From the NCBI RefSeq assembly GCF_002198735.1, contig NZ_MWLO01000130.1, positions 1 through 64,000 of the forward strand: a stretch of DNA of 64,000 bases. Reading direction: 5' to 3'. The stretch is from Ideonella sp. A 288. Its GTDB lineage: Bacteria > Pseudomonadota > Gammaproteobacteria > Burkholderiales > Burkholderiaceae_C. Position 1 is the first letter of the stretch, and each line of letters opens with the position of its first letter. The notes beneath the pieces are model-generated. The model saw nothing but the letters and a program-made list of their open reading frames with translations. It was not told the origin of the DNA and did no database searches. Below, one piece after another: positions 41,595 to 55,455 of this stretch. The position numbers and the translations under genes were made by a program.

Positions 41595-42503
41595 TCAGGC
41601 GGAGGCCGTCAGCGCGTCCAGCGCCTGCCGGTAGCGCTCGGCCGTGGCCGCGGCCACGGCATCGGGCACGTCCGGCGCCGGGGCCACCTTGGGCCAGGGC
41701 TTGCCGTTCACCGTGGCGGTTTCCAGCCAGTCGCGCAGGAACTGCTTGTCGAAGCTCGGAGGGTTCTCGCCCTCGCGGTACGAGTCCACCGGCCAGAAGC
41801 GCGATGAGTCGGGGGTCAGGATCTCGTCCATCAGCGTCAGCCGCCCAGTCTCGTCGAGACCGAACTCGAACTTGGTGTCGGCGATGATGATGCCGCGGGT
41901 CAGGGCATAGGCGGCGGCCTCGGTGTACAGCCGGATCGCCACGTCTCGCACCTGCGTGGCAAGGTTCGGGCCGATGATGTCGGCCATGCGCTCGAAGGGG
42001 ATGTTCTCGTCGTGGTCGCCCTGCTCGGCCTTGGTGGCCGGCGTGAAGATCGGTGTCGGCAGGCGGCTGGCGTTCTTCAGGCCCGGGGGCAGTGGCACAC
42101 CGCAGACCTGGCTGTTCTGCTGATATTCCTTCCAGCCCGAGCCAGCCAGGTAGCCTCGCACGACGGCCTCCACCGGCAGGGGTTTCAGGCGCTTGACGAG
42201 CATCGCCCGGCCGGCCACCTGCGCCACCTCGTCGGGGGCCACCACGGATTCAGGCGCCTGCCCGGTCAGGTGGTTCGGCACGATGTGCGACAGCTTGTCG
42301 AACCAGAACAGCGCCATGCGCGTGAGCAGTGCGCCCTTGCCGGGAATGGGCTGGCCCATCACCACGTCGAACGCCGAGATGCGGTCGGAGGCGACCATCA
42401 GCAGCCGATCGCTGCCGACGGCGTAGTTGTCCCGCACCTTGCCACGCGCCAGCAGCGGCAGCGAATGCAGGCGGGATTCGAGCAGGGCGGTGGGCGAGGT
42501 CAT
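41595..42503 (-). CDS. purC: Phosphoribosylaminoimidazole-succinocarboxamide synthase
   Basis: SAICAR synthetase, 302 residues, the longer eukaryote/proteobacterial form. It condenses CAIR with aspartate at the expense of ATP in purine synthesis. Family motifs are [58 protein letters not shown] and [18 protein letters not shown] 42503 matches the family start. It lies downstream of fba, separated by a strong terminator, so it has its own promoter in the 42504-42646 interval, which I could not define. Confidence 0.95.
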   Translation of the reverse strand: MTSPTALLESRLHSLPLLARGKVRDNYAVGSDRLLMVASDRISAFDVVMGQPIPGKGALLTRMALFWFDKLSHIVPNHLTGQAPESVVAPDEVAQVAGRAMLVKRLKPLPVEAVVRGYLAGSGWKEYQQNSQVCGVPLPPGLKNASRLPTPIFTPATKAEQGDHDENIPFERMADIIGPNLATQVRDVAIRLYTEAAAYALTRGIIIADTKFEFGLDETGRLTLMDEILTPDSSRFWPVDSYREGENPPSFDKQFLRDWLETATVNGKPWPKVAPAPDVPDAVAAATAERYRQALDALTASA

Positions 42504-42648
42504 GTCGGCTCCAGGGGAAGGCTCGGGCACGGTGCAGGTCCAGGCGCACGGGGCAGCATCCGGGGCGCACGGGCGGACATTGTGCCCGCGCCACTCCGGC
42601 GCGCGGTGCGCGGTCGTGGCGGCCGTGCAGCGGCTTGGCCGCGCCCAG

Positions 42649-42675
42649 AAAAAAGCCCGCCGGTCAGGGCGGGCT
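42649..42675 (-). terminator. Rho-independent terminator of fba
   Basis: On the minus strand the eight-base-pair stem agcccgcc/ggcgggct (42654-42661 with 42668-42675) around a six-base loop is followed by six T residues. It lies 26 bp after the fba stop. Confidence 0.92.
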
Positions 42676-42701
42676 GGTGGCAACGGTCGGGCCTCGTCAG
42701 C

Positions 42702-43766
42702 TCAGTTCACGACCTGGGCCAGATCGCCGCTGGCATAACGCTGCGCCACCACCGTCAAAGTCAGCGGCTTGATCTTGCTGCCCTGACCGGCGCAGCCGAA
42801 CTGCTGGTAGCGTTGCATGCAGATGCCCTTGGCGGCCTCGCGCGCGGGCTTGAGGTAGTCGCGCGGGTCGAACTTGCTGGGGTGCTCGGCGAAGAAGCGG
42901 CGGATGGCGCCGGTCATCGCGAGGCGGATGTCGGTGTCGATGTTGATCTTGCGGACGCCGTACTTGATGGCTTCCTGGATCTCTTCCACCGGCACGCCAT
43001 AGGTCTCCTTCATGTCGCCACCGAACTGGCGGATCTCGGCCAGCAGGTCCTGCGGCACGCTGGAGCTGCCATGCATCACCAGGTGGGTGTTGGGGATGCG
43101 GCGGTTGATGGCCTTGATGCGGTCGATGGCCAGGATGTCGCCGGTGGGCTTGCGGGTGAACTTGTAGGCGCCGTGGCTGGTGCCGATGGCAATGGCCAGC
43201 GCGTCGAGCTGCGTCTTCTTGACGAAATCAGCGGCCTGCTCCGGGTCGGTGAGCAGTTGCTCGCGGGTCATCGTGGCGTCGGTGCCGTGGCCGTCTTCCT
43301 TGTCGCCCTTCATGGTCTCGAGCGAGCCCAGGCAGCCCAGCTCGCCCTCGACCGTGACGCCCAGCGCGTGCGCCATGTCGACCACCTTGCGGGTGACCTC
43401 GACGTTGTAGTCGTAGCTGGCGATGGTCTTGCCGTCGGCCTGCAGCGAGCCGTCCATCATCACCGAGCTGAAGCCCAGGCCGATGGCGCCGCGACAGACG
43501 TCGGGGCTCTGGCCATGGTCCTGGTGCATCACCAGAGGCACGTTCGGCCAGGCCTCGGTGGCAGCCTGGATCAGGTGCTTGATGAAGTGCTCTCCGGCGT
43601 ACTTGCGGGCGCCGGCACTGGCCTGCAGGATCACGGGGGCGTCGAGCTCCGCGGCGGCCGACATCACGGCCTGCACCTGCTCGAGGTTGTTGACGTTGAA
43701 GGCAGGGATGCCGTAGCCGCTTTCGGCGGCGTGGTCCAGCAGCTGGCGCATCGAGACGAGTGGCAT
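42702..43766 (-). CDS. fba: Class II fructose-bisphosphate aldolase
   Basis: Zinc-dependent aldolase of 354 residues, Calvin-cycle/CbbA subtype. It interconverts fructose-1,6-bisphosphate with DHAP and glyceraldehyde-3-phosphate. Motifs are [17 protein letters not shown], the zinc site [19 protein letters not shown], the [10 protein letters not shown] region, GTSHGAYKF and [15 protein letters not shown] 43766 fits the family start [15 protein letters not shown]. It is separated from pyk by a plus-strand regulatory gene, and its terminator isolates it from purC. Confidence 0.95.
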   Translation of the reverse strand: MPLVSMRQLLDHAAESGYGIPAFNVNNLEQVQAVMSAAAELDAPVILQASAGARKYAGEHFIKHLIQAATEAWPNVPLVMHQDHGQSPDVCRGAIGLGFSSVMMDGSLQADGKTIASYDYNVEVTRKVVDMAHALGVTVEGELGCLGSLETMKGDKEDGHGTDATMTREQLLTDPEQAADFVKKTQLDALAIAIGTSHGAYKFTRKPTGDILAIDRIKAINRRIPNTHLVMHGSSSVPQDLLAEIRQFGGDMKETYGVPVEEIQEAIKYGVRKINIDTDIRLAMTGAIRRFFAEHPSKFDPRDYLKPAREAAKGICMQRYQQFGCAGQGSKIKPLTLTVVAQRYASGDLAQVVN

Positions 43767-44047
43767 GGTGGTTCCAGTGGGAAGTGGGGAAATCGCGTCG
43801 GTCGGGCGAATCCATGGTGCCGGGGCCGCGGACGAGCACACCGGGGCGATGAAACCACCCTGAAACTCGGCTCGATTGTATCGGCGGCACTCCGACACGA
43901 CAGTGCTCTCGGTCAGGCCGGCCGAACGGCGCGCGCCACGGATTTGGCAGGCGATCGACCCGCTTTTCCGGCTCAAGCCGGCGCTCGGCGGTCCGACACT
44001 GCGTCCACGACCCCACAGGGCACGGCGCCCCGCCGCAAGGACATCCC

Positions 44048-45076
44048 ATGAAGCAGCCAGCGTTGAACGACGTGACCACCTGGATCACCGAGGCCGTCCG
44101 ACAGCACCCGGCCGACCTGCCCGCGCACCTGGCCGAGCGCCTGGGCGTCGGGCGGCGCAGCGCCCTGGCGCTCGTGCGCAAGCTGGTGGAGGCGCAATGG
44201 CTCGTCCGCGGGGGCACGCCACGGCAGCCCAGCCACGCGCCGGGCGCACTGAGGCAGGTGATCCGCCACTACCCCGTCGACGGATTGCAGGAAGACGCCG
44301 CCTGGCGCCGCGATTTCGCGCCGCAGTTCGACCTGCCGGCCCACGTGGCCCGCATGGCGCAGCATGTGTTCACCGAACTGCTGAACAACGCGACCGACCA
44401 CAGCGGCGGCACGCAGGTGACGGTGTCGATGCGGCAGACGCCGCTGCAGGTGCAACTGCTGGTCAGCGACAACGGCCGCGGCGTGTTCGACGCCATCCAG
44501 CAGGCCTTCGGCATCGACGAGCCGGCGCTGGCCATGCTGGAGCTGGCCAAGGGCAAGCTCACCAGCCAACCCGATCGGCACTCGGGCCGTGGCCTGTTCT
44601 TCGCGGCCAAGCTGGCCGACGTGTTCGACCTGCATGCCAACGAGGCGGCCTTCGCGCAGCGCGACTGGCAGCGTGACCGCTGGGTGGCCGGGCGGCCGGC
44701 CTGCCGCCGCGGCAGCTCGATCTACGTGGCGATCTGCCTGGACACCAGCCGCACGCTCGACGCCGTGATGGAGCGCTACAGCACGGCGGGCGATGGCATC
44801 GGCTTCGACCGCACGGTGGTGCCGCTGGCGCTGGCCACCACGCCGCAGGCGGGGCTGGAATCGCGGGCGCTGGCCCGTCGCGTGGCCGCGCGCCTGCCGC
44901 AGTTCAAGCGTGCCGTGCTCGATTTCGATGGCCTGACCGACATGGGCCACGGCTTTGCCGACGAACTGTGGCGGGTCTTCGCGCGGCAACACCCGGGCCT
45001 GGAACTGGTGCCGACGAACATGTCGCCGCACATCGCCGCCCTGGTGGACAGCGTGCTCCACCCGGCGCCGGCCTGA
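44048..45076 (+). CDS. HTH-GHKL ATPase-DUF4325 (STAS-like) signalling protein
   Basis: 342-residue cytosolic protein with three parts. Residues about 5-60 look like a winged helix ([26 protein letters not shown]). Residues about 95-230 form a GHKL ATPase related to anti-sigma kinases: N-box [13 protein letters not shown] (Glu110, Asn114), G1 DNGRG (141-145) and G2 HSGRGLFF (178-184). Residues about 245-335 form a DUF4325 domain, STAS-like, with [23 protein letters not shown]. Members of this type are thought to be regulatory, but no target is known. It is transcribed against its neighbours, between pyk and fba. Confidence 0.8.
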   Translation: MKQPALNDVTTWITEAVRQHPADLPAHLAERLGVGRRSALALVRKLVEAQWLVRGGTPRQPSHAPGALRQVIRHYPVDGLQEDAAWRRDFAPQFDLPAHVARMAQHVFTELLNNATDHSGGTQVTVSMRQTPLQVQLLVSDNGRGVFDAIQQAFGIDEPALAMLELAKGKLTSQPDRHSGRGLFFAAKLADVFDLHANEAAFAQRDWQRDRWVAGRPACRRGSSIYVAICLDTSRTLDAVMERYSTAGDGIGFDRTVVPLALATTPQAGLESRALARRVAARLPQFKRAVLDFDGLTDMGHGFADELWRVFARQHPGLELVPTNMSPHIAALVDSVLHPAPA

Positions 45077-45110
45077 GCGCCCGGCGCGGCGGGCCGTTGG
45101 TCAAGCCGCG

Positions 45111-46541
45111 TCAGGCGACCCGGCAGACCTTCAGCATGTTGGTGCCGCCGGGGTAGCCCATCGGCTCACCGCAGGTGATGGCGTAGGTGTCGCCGGGCTT
45201 GAGCACGCCGCGCTCCACCAGCACCTGCTCGGCCTCGGCCAGCGCCTGGTCGCGGTCGTTGTGGGTGGGCATCAGGATGGGCTGCACGTTGCGGTACAGC
45301 GCCATGCGGCGCTCGGCGATGTGCTTGTGGGTCAGGCCGAAGATCGGCACCTTGATGTTGTGGCGGCTCATCCACAGCGCGGTCGAGCCGCTCTCGGTCA
45401 GCGCGATGATGGCCTTGCAGCCCAGGTGGTGCGCGGTGAAGAGCGCGCCCATCGCGATGCTCTGGTCGATGCGGCCGAAGTGGCGCTGCATGAAGTCGTC
45501 CTTCAGGCCGAACTCCTCGGCGCGCTCGGCCTCGTGGGCGATGGCGGCCATCTGCTCCACCGTCTCGACCGGGTACTTGCCGGCGGCCGTCTCGGCGCTC
45601 AACATTACGGCGTCGGTGCCGTCGAGCACGGCGTTGGCCACGTCGCTGACCTCGGCGCGGGTGGGCACCGGGTTGACGATCATGCTCTCCATCATCTGCG
45701 TGGCGGTGATGGCGATCTTGTCCATCTCGCGGGCCATGCGGATCATGCGCTTCTGCAGCGCCGGCACGGTGGCGTTGCCCACCTCCACCGCCAGGTCGCC
45801 GCGCGCCACCATGATGCCGTCGCTGGCGCGCAGGATGGCCTCGAGCTGCGGAATGGCCTCGCTGCGCTCAATCTTGGCGATCATCGCCGGCTTGTGGCGA
45901 TAGGGCTCGCCGGCCACGTTGGCCAGCTGGCGGGCCATCTCCATGTCGGTGGCGTTCTTCGGGAAGCTCACGGCCACGTAGTCGGCCTGGAAGGCCATCG
46001 CGGTCTTGATGTCCTCCATGTCCTTGGCCGTGAGGGCCGGCGCGGTGAGGCCCCCACCCTGCTTGTTGATGCCCTTGTTGTTGGACAGCTCGCCGCCGAT
46101 CTTGACGAGGGTGTGCACCTGATCGCCACGCACCGCCTCGACCGTCAGCACCAGCAGGCCGTCGTTCAGCAGCAGCGCATCGCCCGGCCGCACGTCGCGC
46201 GGCAGTTCCTTGTAGTCGAGGCCGACGATCTCGACGTTGCCGGGCTCGGTGCGGGCGGCGTCCAGGATGAACGGCGCGCCCGGCACCAGCATCACCTTGC
46301 CCTCGGCGAACTTGCCGACGCGGATCTTCGGCCCCTGCAGGTCGGCCATCAGCGCGATCGGCTTGCCCACGCGGTCGGCCACCGCGCGCACGAGGTTGGC
46401 GCGGTCGATGTGGTCCTGCGCCGTGCCGTGGCTGAAGTTCAGGCGCACCACGTCCACCCCGGCGCGCAGCAGGCGCTCCAGCACCTCGGGGGCGCTGGAG
46501 GCCGGGCCGAGGGTGGCAACGATCTTGGTGGCACGTGGCAT
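45111..46541 (-). CDS. pyk: Pyruvate kinase
   Basis: 476-residue pyruvate kinase, converting phosphoenolpyruvate and ADP to pyruvate and ATP in the last glycolytic step. Motifs are TKIVATLGPASS, VVRLNFSHGTAQDHI, ALMADLQGPKIRVG and the active-site MIAKIERSEAIPQLEAI / DGIMVARGDLAVEVG, followed by KRMIRMAREMDKIAITATQMMESM. The C-terminal allosteric domain is complete (ALTESGSTALWMSRH). It lies 57 bp after maeB on the same strand. Confidence 0.95.
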   Translation of the reverse strand: MPRATKIVATLGPASSAPEVLERLLRAGVDVVRLNFSHGTAQDHIDRANLVRAVADRVGKPIALMADLQGPKIRVGKFAEGKVMLVPGAPFILDAARTEPGNVEIVGLDYKELPRDVRPGDALLLNDGLLVLTVEAVRGDQVHTLVKIGGELSNNKGINKQGGGLTAPALTAKDMEDIKTAMAFQADYVAVSFPKNATDMEMARQLANVAGEPYRHKPAMIAKIERSEAIPQLEAILRASDGIMVARGDLAVEVGNATVPALQKRMIRMAREMDKIAITATQMMESMIVNPVPTRAEVSDVANAVLDGTDAVMLSAETAAGKYPVETVEQMAAIAHEAERAEEFGLKDDFMQRHFGRIDQSIAMGALFTAHHLGCKAIIALTESGSTALWMSRHNIKVPIFGLTHKHIAERRMALYRNVQPILMPTHNDRDQALAEAEQVLVERGVLKPGDTYAITCGEPMGYPGGTNMLKVCRVA

Positions 46542-46598
46542 GGGGCGGTCCGTCGAAGGGGAAGTGGCCGCGATTATCGGGCCGCGGCCCGGTGCCGG

Positions 46599-48923
<2,325 letters not shown>

Positions 48924-49005
48924 CGTTGTCGGGTTCGACCGGACGCGGAGATTACGCCCGTTTCGGCCCGGCAGGCGTTGTGGACAACCGCAATGCTGCG
49001 TTCGC

Positions 49006-49026
49006 GCCGGCGGCATTGCCGCCGGC
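49006..49026 (-). terminator. GC-rich hairpin after pgk (weak terminator)
   Basis: Nine-base-pair perfect stem gccggcggc/gccgccggc around att, eight bases after the pgk stop on the minus strand. No T-run follows, so it may slow polymerase or protect the pgk 3' end instead of terminating fully. Confidence 0.4.
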
Positions 49027-49034
49027 CGGGGGGG

Positions 49035-50228
<1,194 letters not shown>

Positions 50229-50280
50229 GGTCGGGTGGGGCAGTGGGTTGATCGGCGGGGCCAGCCGCAAGTGTGTCAGA

Positions 50281-50610
50281 TCACCAGCCCAGCCCCAGGC
50301 GGAAGATCAACATCACGGCAGTTCCCGCCAGGATGGTGCCGAGCATGTCGCGGCGCCACAGGTACCAGGCGGTGGCCGCCACGGTGCCGAACAGGCGGGC
50401 GTCCTGCCAGCTGTCGATCAAGCGGCCCTGGGTCATCACGATCTCGGGCGTGACCACGGCCACCAGCGCGCCGATGGGCGCGTAGCGCAGGCCCTCCTTC
50501 AGCCAGCCCGGCATCGGCCATTCGCGGTCGGGCAGGATGAAGAAGCCGCGCGTCAGCAGCGTGATGACCGCCAGGCCGAAGATGGCCACAGCGGTTTCGA
50601 CGTCGCTCAC
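50281..50610 (-). CDS. azlD: AzlD family branched-chain amino acid export subunit
   Basis: 109-residue membrane protein with about four helices ([69 protein letters not shown]). The small partner of AzlC in the two-gene exporter of leucine, valine and azaleucine. The start is GTG 50610, overlapping the azlC TGA (GTGA), so the two subunits are translated together. Confidence 0.88.
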   Translation of the reverse strand: MSDVETAVAIFGLAVITLLTRGFFILPDREWPMPGWLKEGLRYAPIGALVAVVTPEIVMTQGRLIDSWQDARLFGTVAATAWYLWRRDMLGTILAGTAVMLIFRLGLGW

Positions 50611-51341
50611 CGGGCGTTCCCGGCGCACCGCCCGGGCAGGTGATCGATCACGCTGCCCACCGCCACCGCGGCGGCGATGGCCACCAGCAGGTTCAGTTTC
50701 AGCGGCAGCGCGAAGGCGGCCACGGCGGCGGCGCCGGCCACCACCGCAGGCAACCAGGTGGCGCGGTCGGCCAGCAGCGAGTAGGTCATGCCCAGCAGCG
50801 CCATGGTGCCGGCGAAGCCCAGCCCCCATTCCTGCGGCACGCGGTGGCCCAGCGCGATGCCCACCAGCGACATCACGTGCCATGAGCCCGCGTTGATGAA
50901 GGTGCCACCCCAGAAGTAGGGCACCTGCTCCGGGGCCGGTTCCGGCTTGGGGAATCGGCGCATGAACAGCACGTAGTTCAGGTCAGCGCAGAAGTAGGCC
51001 TTCAGCGCCCGGCGGCCGCGCGGCAGGTGCGCGAAGTAGGGCCGCCACTGGGCGCTGAAGATCACGAAGCGCAGGTTCACGCACAGCGCGGTGGCCCACA
51101 CCACCCAGATCGGCGCGCCACTGGCGATCAATGGGGCGGTGGCCAGCTGTGCCGTGCCGGCGAACACCATCAGCGACATCAGCACGGCCATGCCCACGCC
51201 CATGCCGCCCTTGACCATGGCCACGCCGGTGACCAGGCCCCAGGCCCCGACACCCAGCCCGATGCCGAACATGTCGCGGGCGCCGCGGGCGAACTCAGGG
51301 TGGCGCCACAAGGGCGCAGCGGCTCGCAACTCTGCACTCAT
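50607..51341 (-). CDS. azlC: AzlC family branched-chain amino acid exporter
   Basis: 244-residue inner-membrane protein with seven to eight helices. Family features are the N-terminal ARDMFGIGLGVGAWGLVTG, the GTAQLATAPLIASG motif (FAGTAQ), the polar WATALCVNLRFVIFSA segment and PYFWGGTFINAG. With AzlD it exports branched-chain amino acids. ATG 51341 begins the family-like N-terminus MSAELRAAAPLWRHPEF. It is the first gene of the pair and lies upstream of pgk. Confidence 0.9.
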   Translation of the reverse strand: MSAELRAAAPLWRHPEFARGARDMFGIGLGVGAWGLVTGVAMVKGGMGVGMAVLMSLMVFAGTAQLATAPLIASGAPIWVVWATALCVNLRFVIFSAQWRPYFAHLPRGRRALKAYFCADLNYVLFMRRFPKPEPAPEQVPYFWGGTFINAGSWHVMSLVGIALGHRVPQEWGLGFAGTMALLGMTYSLLADRATWLPAVVAGAAAVAAFALPLKLNLLVAIAAAVAVGSVIDHLPGRCAGNAR

Positions 51342-51455
51342 GCCGCGATTGTCGGGGACCGGTGCCGGCGTTTTCGCCGCCGGCTGCGGCGCGCTTGCGT
51401 GGGGGCTTCGGCGCCGCCGGGCGGTCGCCACCGGCGCGTTGTCGCGCCGGCCGGT

Positions 51456-52208
51456 TCAGCGCTTGCGCACCGAGCCGCTGCCGACGATCGACTGGCTCAC
51501 GGCCGCGTTGCCGCTGTAGGCCACGTCGCCCGAGCCCGCGATGCGCACCTCGAGCGACTTGTCGGCGTGCACGGCGGCGTCGCCGGACCCGGCAATGGAC
51601 ACGCTGACCTCGTCGGCCTTCAGGCCGCTGGCGCGCACGTCGCCCGAGCCCGCGATCTTCACCTGCAGCCGGGTCGCCTGGCCGCTGGCCGTCATGTCGC
51701 CGGAGCCCGCGATGCGCATCGCCAGGGTGTCGCTCACCAGGCCACCGAGGTGGATGTCGCCTGCGCCGGAGATCGACGCGTCGAGGCTGGGCGTCTTCAG
51801 GCCATCGACATGGATGTTGCCCGAGCCGGCCGCGGCCAGCTTCCTCAGTCGCACGACCGTGAGCGTGATCGTTGGCAGGGCGCGGGCACGCACCGCGCTG
51901 TCGCGCTTCCATCGGATGGTCAGGCGCTGGCCGTCCTGCACGGTGTCGATCAGCGGCAGCAGCGCGGCGTCGCCGCGCAGTTCGATGGCGGGCGTGCTGC
52001 CTTGCTGCACCCGCAGGTCGAAGCCGCCGGTCAGCACCACCTCGTCGATGTCGCCGACGCTGCGGCGCTCGGTGCTGGTCTGTGCCGAACCGGCCACCGA
52101 CTCGGCGGCCTGGGCGCCGGTCGGCATCGCGGTCACGATGGCCATGGTCAACGCACCCATCAGGGTCAGGCCGAGGGCGGTGTCGAGGGCGCGGGACAGT
52201 CGGGTCAT
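51456..52208 (-). CDS. Exported head-GIN domain protein (DUF2807)
   Basis: 250-residue protein with a signal peptide (residues 1-35, MPTGAQAAES) and a single head-GIN domain predicted to be a right-handed beta-helix. Seven turns carry GSGN/GAGD/GSGD caps (AAAGSGNIHVDG, SISGAGDIHLGG, IAGSGDMTASG, IAGSGDVRASG, IAGSGDAAVHA, IAGSGDVAYSG, IVGSGSVRKR) about 20 residues apart. Such proteins are cell-surface or periplasmic adhesin-like modules of unknown ligand. It is monocistronic between azlC and a small lipoprotein gene. Confidence 0.85.
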   Translation of the reverse strand: MTRLSRALDTALGLTLMGALTMAIVTAMPTGAQAAESVAGSAQTSTERRSVGDIDEVVLTGGFDLRVQQGSTPAIELRGDAALLPLIDTVQDGQRLTIRWKRDSAVRARALPTITLTVVRLRKLAAAGSGNIHVDGLKTPSLDASISGAGDIHLGGLVSDTLAMRIAGSGDMTASGQATRLQVKIAGSGDVRASGLKADEVSVSIAGSGDAAVHADKSLEVRIAGSGDVAYSGNAAVSQSIVGSGSVRKR

Positions 52209-52372
52209 GGGGCGATCTCCATCGGGATGGTGCCCATGATGGCGAGCCCGGTCGCGGCGGTCACGGCCGCTGCGACGAACGCATCGTCTGGCCGACGGAG
52301 GTGCCGAAATCGGTGACGAACCGCACCCGGGGATGACTGCAGCCTGCGCGCACGTCCGCGCGCCCGGCGCGA

Positions 52373-52759
52373 TCAGGAGGCCTGCTTCTTGCCCTTGGCA
52401 GCCGGCTTCTCGGCCGCCGGCTTGGCGTGGGCGTCGTCCGCCTCGGCCTCGTCGGCGGGCTTGGCCGCCACGGCCTGCTCGGGCTTGATCACGGGGATCA
52501 CCGGCTCGATCTTGTTCTCGCGCATGTACTCGTTCATCTCACGCCAGCCGGCGTAGACGGACGGCCGGTCGGCCTTCTTGTTGAGCGTGTAGCAGTCTTC
52601 GATGGCGCGGCCGGCATGGCGGCAGGCGCCGCCGACGGCCTTGCCGTCGGCTTCCTTGCGGGCGGCCACGGCGCTGGCCGATTCGATGCCCAACTGGTCG
52701 CAGCCCGCCCCCAGCAGGGCGGTGGCAGACAGCAGCAGGGTGGCGATGAAGCGGCGCAT
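52373..52759 (-). CDS. Small lipoprotein of unknown function
   Basis: 128-residue predicted lipoprotein: MRRFIATLLLSATALLGAGC, lipidated at Cys20. A short conserved-looking core contains two cysteines (GGACRHAGRAIEDCYTLNKK) and YAGWREMNEYMREN, which may form a disulfide-stapled helical hairpin. The C-terminus is a charged Ala/Lys/Glu linker (EAEADDAHAKPAAEKPAAKGKK). I do not recognise the family. It is read from the minus strand just downstream of htpX. Confidence 0.75.
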   Translation of the reverse strand: MRRFIATLLLSATALLGAGCDQLGIESASAVAARKEADGKAVGGACRHAGRAIEDCYTLNKKADRPSVYAGWREMNEYMRENKIEPVIPVIKPEQAVAAKPADEAEADDAHAKPAAEKPAAKGKKQAS

Positions 52760-52832
52760 GTCCGGGTTATCGGCCGCGGGCGGCGTCGGCTTGAGGGCCG
52801 ACCGCCACGACCTCGGCCTCGCGCGCGGCCGG

Positions 52833-53681
52833 TCAGCGCCCGCGCGCCATCTCGAGCAGGCGCTCGACCCGTTCCTCGGTGGCCGGGTGGGTGGAGAACA
52901 GGCCGCGCAGCCCGCCGGCCGACAAGGGGTTCATGATCATCATCTGCGCGGTCTCGGGGTGGCGTTCGGCCGCCTCCATAGGGACCCCCTGGGCGTAGCG
53001 CTGGATCTTCTGCAGCGCCGAGGCCAGGGCCTGCGGGTCGCCCGAGATCTCGGCGCCACCGCGGTCGGCCTCGAATTCGCGCCCTCGGCTGATGGCCATC
53101 TGGATCAGGCTGGCGGCCAGCGGCGCGAGGATGGCCACCATCAGGCCCACCAGGGGGTTGGCCGGTCGCCCTTCGCTGTCGCGGCCTCCGAACATCATGC
53201 CGAAGTTGGCCAGCATGCCGATGGCGCCGGCCATCGTGGCACTGATGGTGCTGATGAGGATGTCGCGGTGCTTCACGTGCGCCAGTTCGTGGGCCATCAC
53301 GCCGCGCAACTCGCGCTCGCTCAGCACGCGGATGATGCCGGTGGTGGCGGCCACGGCCGCGTGGTCGGGGTTGCGCCCGGTGGCGAAGGCATTGGGCGCG
53401 GCCTCGTCGATGAGGTAGACCTTGGGCATCGGCAGGCCGGCCTTGTCGGCGAGCTCTCGCACCATGCGCACGAACTGCGGCGCGGAGGACTCGTCCACCT
53501 CCTGCGCGTTGTACATCTTCAGCACGATCTTGTCGCTGAACCAGTAGCTGAAGAAGTTCATCCCCAGCGCCACCACCAGCGCCAGCATCATGCCGGCCTG
53601 GCCTCCCATCCACCGGCCGATCAGCATGAACAGCGCGGTGATGGCGGCCATCAGGATGGCGGTCTTCATCATGTTGAACAT
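52833..53681 (-). CDS. htpX: Membrane zinc metalloprotease HtpX
   Basis: 282-residue M48 protease involved in quality control of inner-membrane proteins. Two N-terminal helices (residues 5-25 and 30-50), then [20 protein letters not shown], the zinc motif [12 protein letters not shown], two further helices and the third ligand in [17 protein letters not shown] 53681 ([11 protein letters not shown]) is the family start. It is downstream of fmt on the same strand by 56 bp. The protein is often heat- or CpxR-induced; I see no such site here. Confidence 0.94.
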   Translation of the reverse strand: MFNMMKTAILMAAITALFMLIGRWMGGQAGMMLALVVALGMNFFSYWFSDKIVLKMYNAQEVDESSAPQFVRMVRELADKAGLPMPKVYLIDEAAPNAFATGRNPDHAAVAATTGIIRVLSERELRGVMAHELAHVKHRDILISTISATMAGAIGMLANFGMMFGGRDSEGRPANPLVGLMVAILAPLAASLIQMAISRGREFEADRGGAEISGDPQALASALQKIQRYAQGVPMEAAERHPETAQMMIMNPLSAGGLRGLFSTHPATEERVERLLEMARGR

Positions 53682-53737
53682 GTCGGGGGGTCCTTTCTGG
53701 CTGAACAGGCCGATAGATGCGGCCGGGGGCCTGAACT

Positions 53738-54694
53738 TCAACCGAGGCGGTCGCCCGTCGTCAGGGGGCGCGTGGCCAGGAAGTCGCGGGTGGCGATGCG
53801 GCGGCCACCGGGGCATTGCAGCACCACCAGATCGAGCGACCCGGTGCCGCAGGCCACGCGCAGCAGGTCGCCGTCGGCCGCCAGCACCTCGCCGGGTGCG
53901 GCCTTCGGCGCGCCGGGTGCGAGCCTGGCCCGCCACAGCTTGACGGCCTCGCCCGCCCACTGGAAGTGCATGCCCGGGAAGGCGTCGAACGCGCGCACCC
54001 GCCGCTCGATCACCTCGGCCGGCTGCGACCAGTCGATGGCGGCCTCGGCCTTCTCGACCTTGTGCGCGTAGGTCACGCCTTCAGAAGGCTGGGGCGTGCG
54101 CACCAATGCTTGCAAGGTGGCCACGTCGGTCAACGCGCGCACCACCATGCGGGCGCCCAGCGCGGCCAGCCGGTCGTGCAGCAGCGCGGTGGTGTCGTCC
54201 GGGCCGATGGGCACGCGCTCGATGTCGAGCATGTCACCCGTGTCGAGACCCGCGTCCATCTGCATCAGCGTGATGCCGGTCTCGGTGTCGCCGGCCTCGA
54301 TGGCCCGGTGGATCGGCGCGGCGCCGCGCCAGCGCGGCAGGATCGAGCCATGGATGTTCAGGCAGCCCAGCGGCGGGTGGGCCAGCACCCAGGCCGGCAG
54401 GATCAGCCCGTAGGCGGCCACCACCATCACCTCGGGCGCGGCCTTGTCGAGCGCATCGCGGGCCGCCCGTGCGTCGTCCGGGAACTTGCCGTCCAGCCGC
54501 AGGCTGCGTGGCTGGGCCACCGCCAGGCCATGGTCGAGGGCCACCGACTTCACGGCCGAGGCCTGCAGCTTCATGCCGCGGCCGGCCGGTCGGTCGGGCT
54601 GGGTCAGCACCAGCACCAGGTCGTGCCCCGCCGCCAGCAAGGCGCGCAGGGCCGCGGCAGCGAACTCGGGTGTGCCGGCGAAGGCGATCCTCAT
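53738..54694 (-). CDS. fmt: Methionyl-tRNA formyltransferase
   Basis: 318-residue enzyme that formylates the amino group of initiator Met-tRNA with 10-formyl-THF. Motifs are [28 protein letters not shown], the catalytic region [40 protein letters not shown] and the C-terminal OB-like tRNA-binding domain. Its ATG overlaps the def stop (ATGA), so the formylase and deformylase are coupled. Confidence 0.95.
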   Translation of the reverse strand: MRIAFAGTPEFAAAALRALLAAGHDLVLVLTQPDRPAGRGMKLQASAVKSVALDHGLAVAQPRSLRLDGKFPDDARAARDALDKAAPEVMVVAAYGLILPAWVLAHPPLGCLNIHGSILPRWRGAAPIHRAIEAGDTETGITLMQMDAGLDTGDMLDIERVPIGPDDTTALLHDRLAALGARMVVRALTDVATLQALVRTPQPSEGVTYAHKVEKAEAAIDWSQPAEVIERRVRAFDAFPGMHFQWAGEAVKLWRARLAPGAPKAAPGEVLAADGDLLRVACGTGSLDLVVLQCPGGRRIATRDFLATRPLTTGDRLG

Positions 54695-55209
54695 CGGCCC
54701 CGCACCTGCTCGTCGCGAGTCTTCTTCAGCATCTTGGTGCGGATGCGCTCGCGCTTGAGCGGGCTGAGGTACTCGACGAAGACCTTGCCGATGAGGTGGT
54801 CCATCTCGTGCTGAACGCACACCGAGGTCAGGCCCTCGGCGTCCAGGTCGAAGGACTGCCCGTGGCGGTCGAGTGCCCGCACCGTCACCCGTGCATGGCG
54901 CTCGACGTCATCGTAGATGGTGGGCACCGACAGGCATCCCTCGTCGCCGATGTGCATCTCGGCGCTGCGCGACAGGATCTCGGGGTTGATGAGCACCAGC
55001 GGCTTGTCGCGCGCCTCGGAGGTGTCCATCACGATCAGGCGCAGGTGCACGTCGACCTGGGTGGCGGCCAGGCCGACCCCCTCGGCCTCGTACATGGTCT
55101 CCAGCATGTCGTCGATCAGCCTGCGCAGGCGGTCGTCGACCTCGGTCACCTTGGCGGCAACCGTGTGGAGTTTGGGATCGGGGTAGCGGAGGATCTTCAG
55201 CAGGGCCAT
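54691..55209 (-). CDS. def: Peptide deformylase
   Basis: 172-residue Fe/Zn hydrolase that removes the N-formyl group from nascent proteins. All three motifs are present: [16 protein letters not shown] and HEMDHLIGK with the metal ligands Cys and two His and catalytic Glu. ATG 55209 ([14 protein letters not shown]). It is divergent from the LysM gene across 246 bp, the standard beta- and gammaproteobacterial layout. Confidence 0.96.
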   Translation of the reverse strand: MALLKILRYPDPKLHTVAAKVTEVDDRLRRLIDDMLETMYEAEGVGLAATQVDVHLRLIVMDTSEARDKPLVLINPEILSRSAEMHIGDEGCLSVPTIYDDVERHARVTVRALDRHGQSFDLDAEGLTSVCVQHEMDHLIGKVFVEYLSPLKRERIRTKMLKKTRDEQVRGR

Positions 55210-55455
55210 GGGATCGATGCTCGGCTGTGGCCGTCACAAGCGGCAACAGGTGTGGAGAGGAAGCAACGGCAGGAGTATCGCAAGCCCGCGGCCGGTCGTG
55301 GGACGGGGGCGCTTTTCATTGCGATATCAATGGTTTATCGGCAGAATCTGCGAGGCAGCATGAGCATTTGAGGCGGTGTGGCCGTTCCGACGGCTTTGGC
55401 CGTCAGGCCGGTGGCCTCGATGCAGATTGCCATTGCCACCCAGGAGATCGACTAC

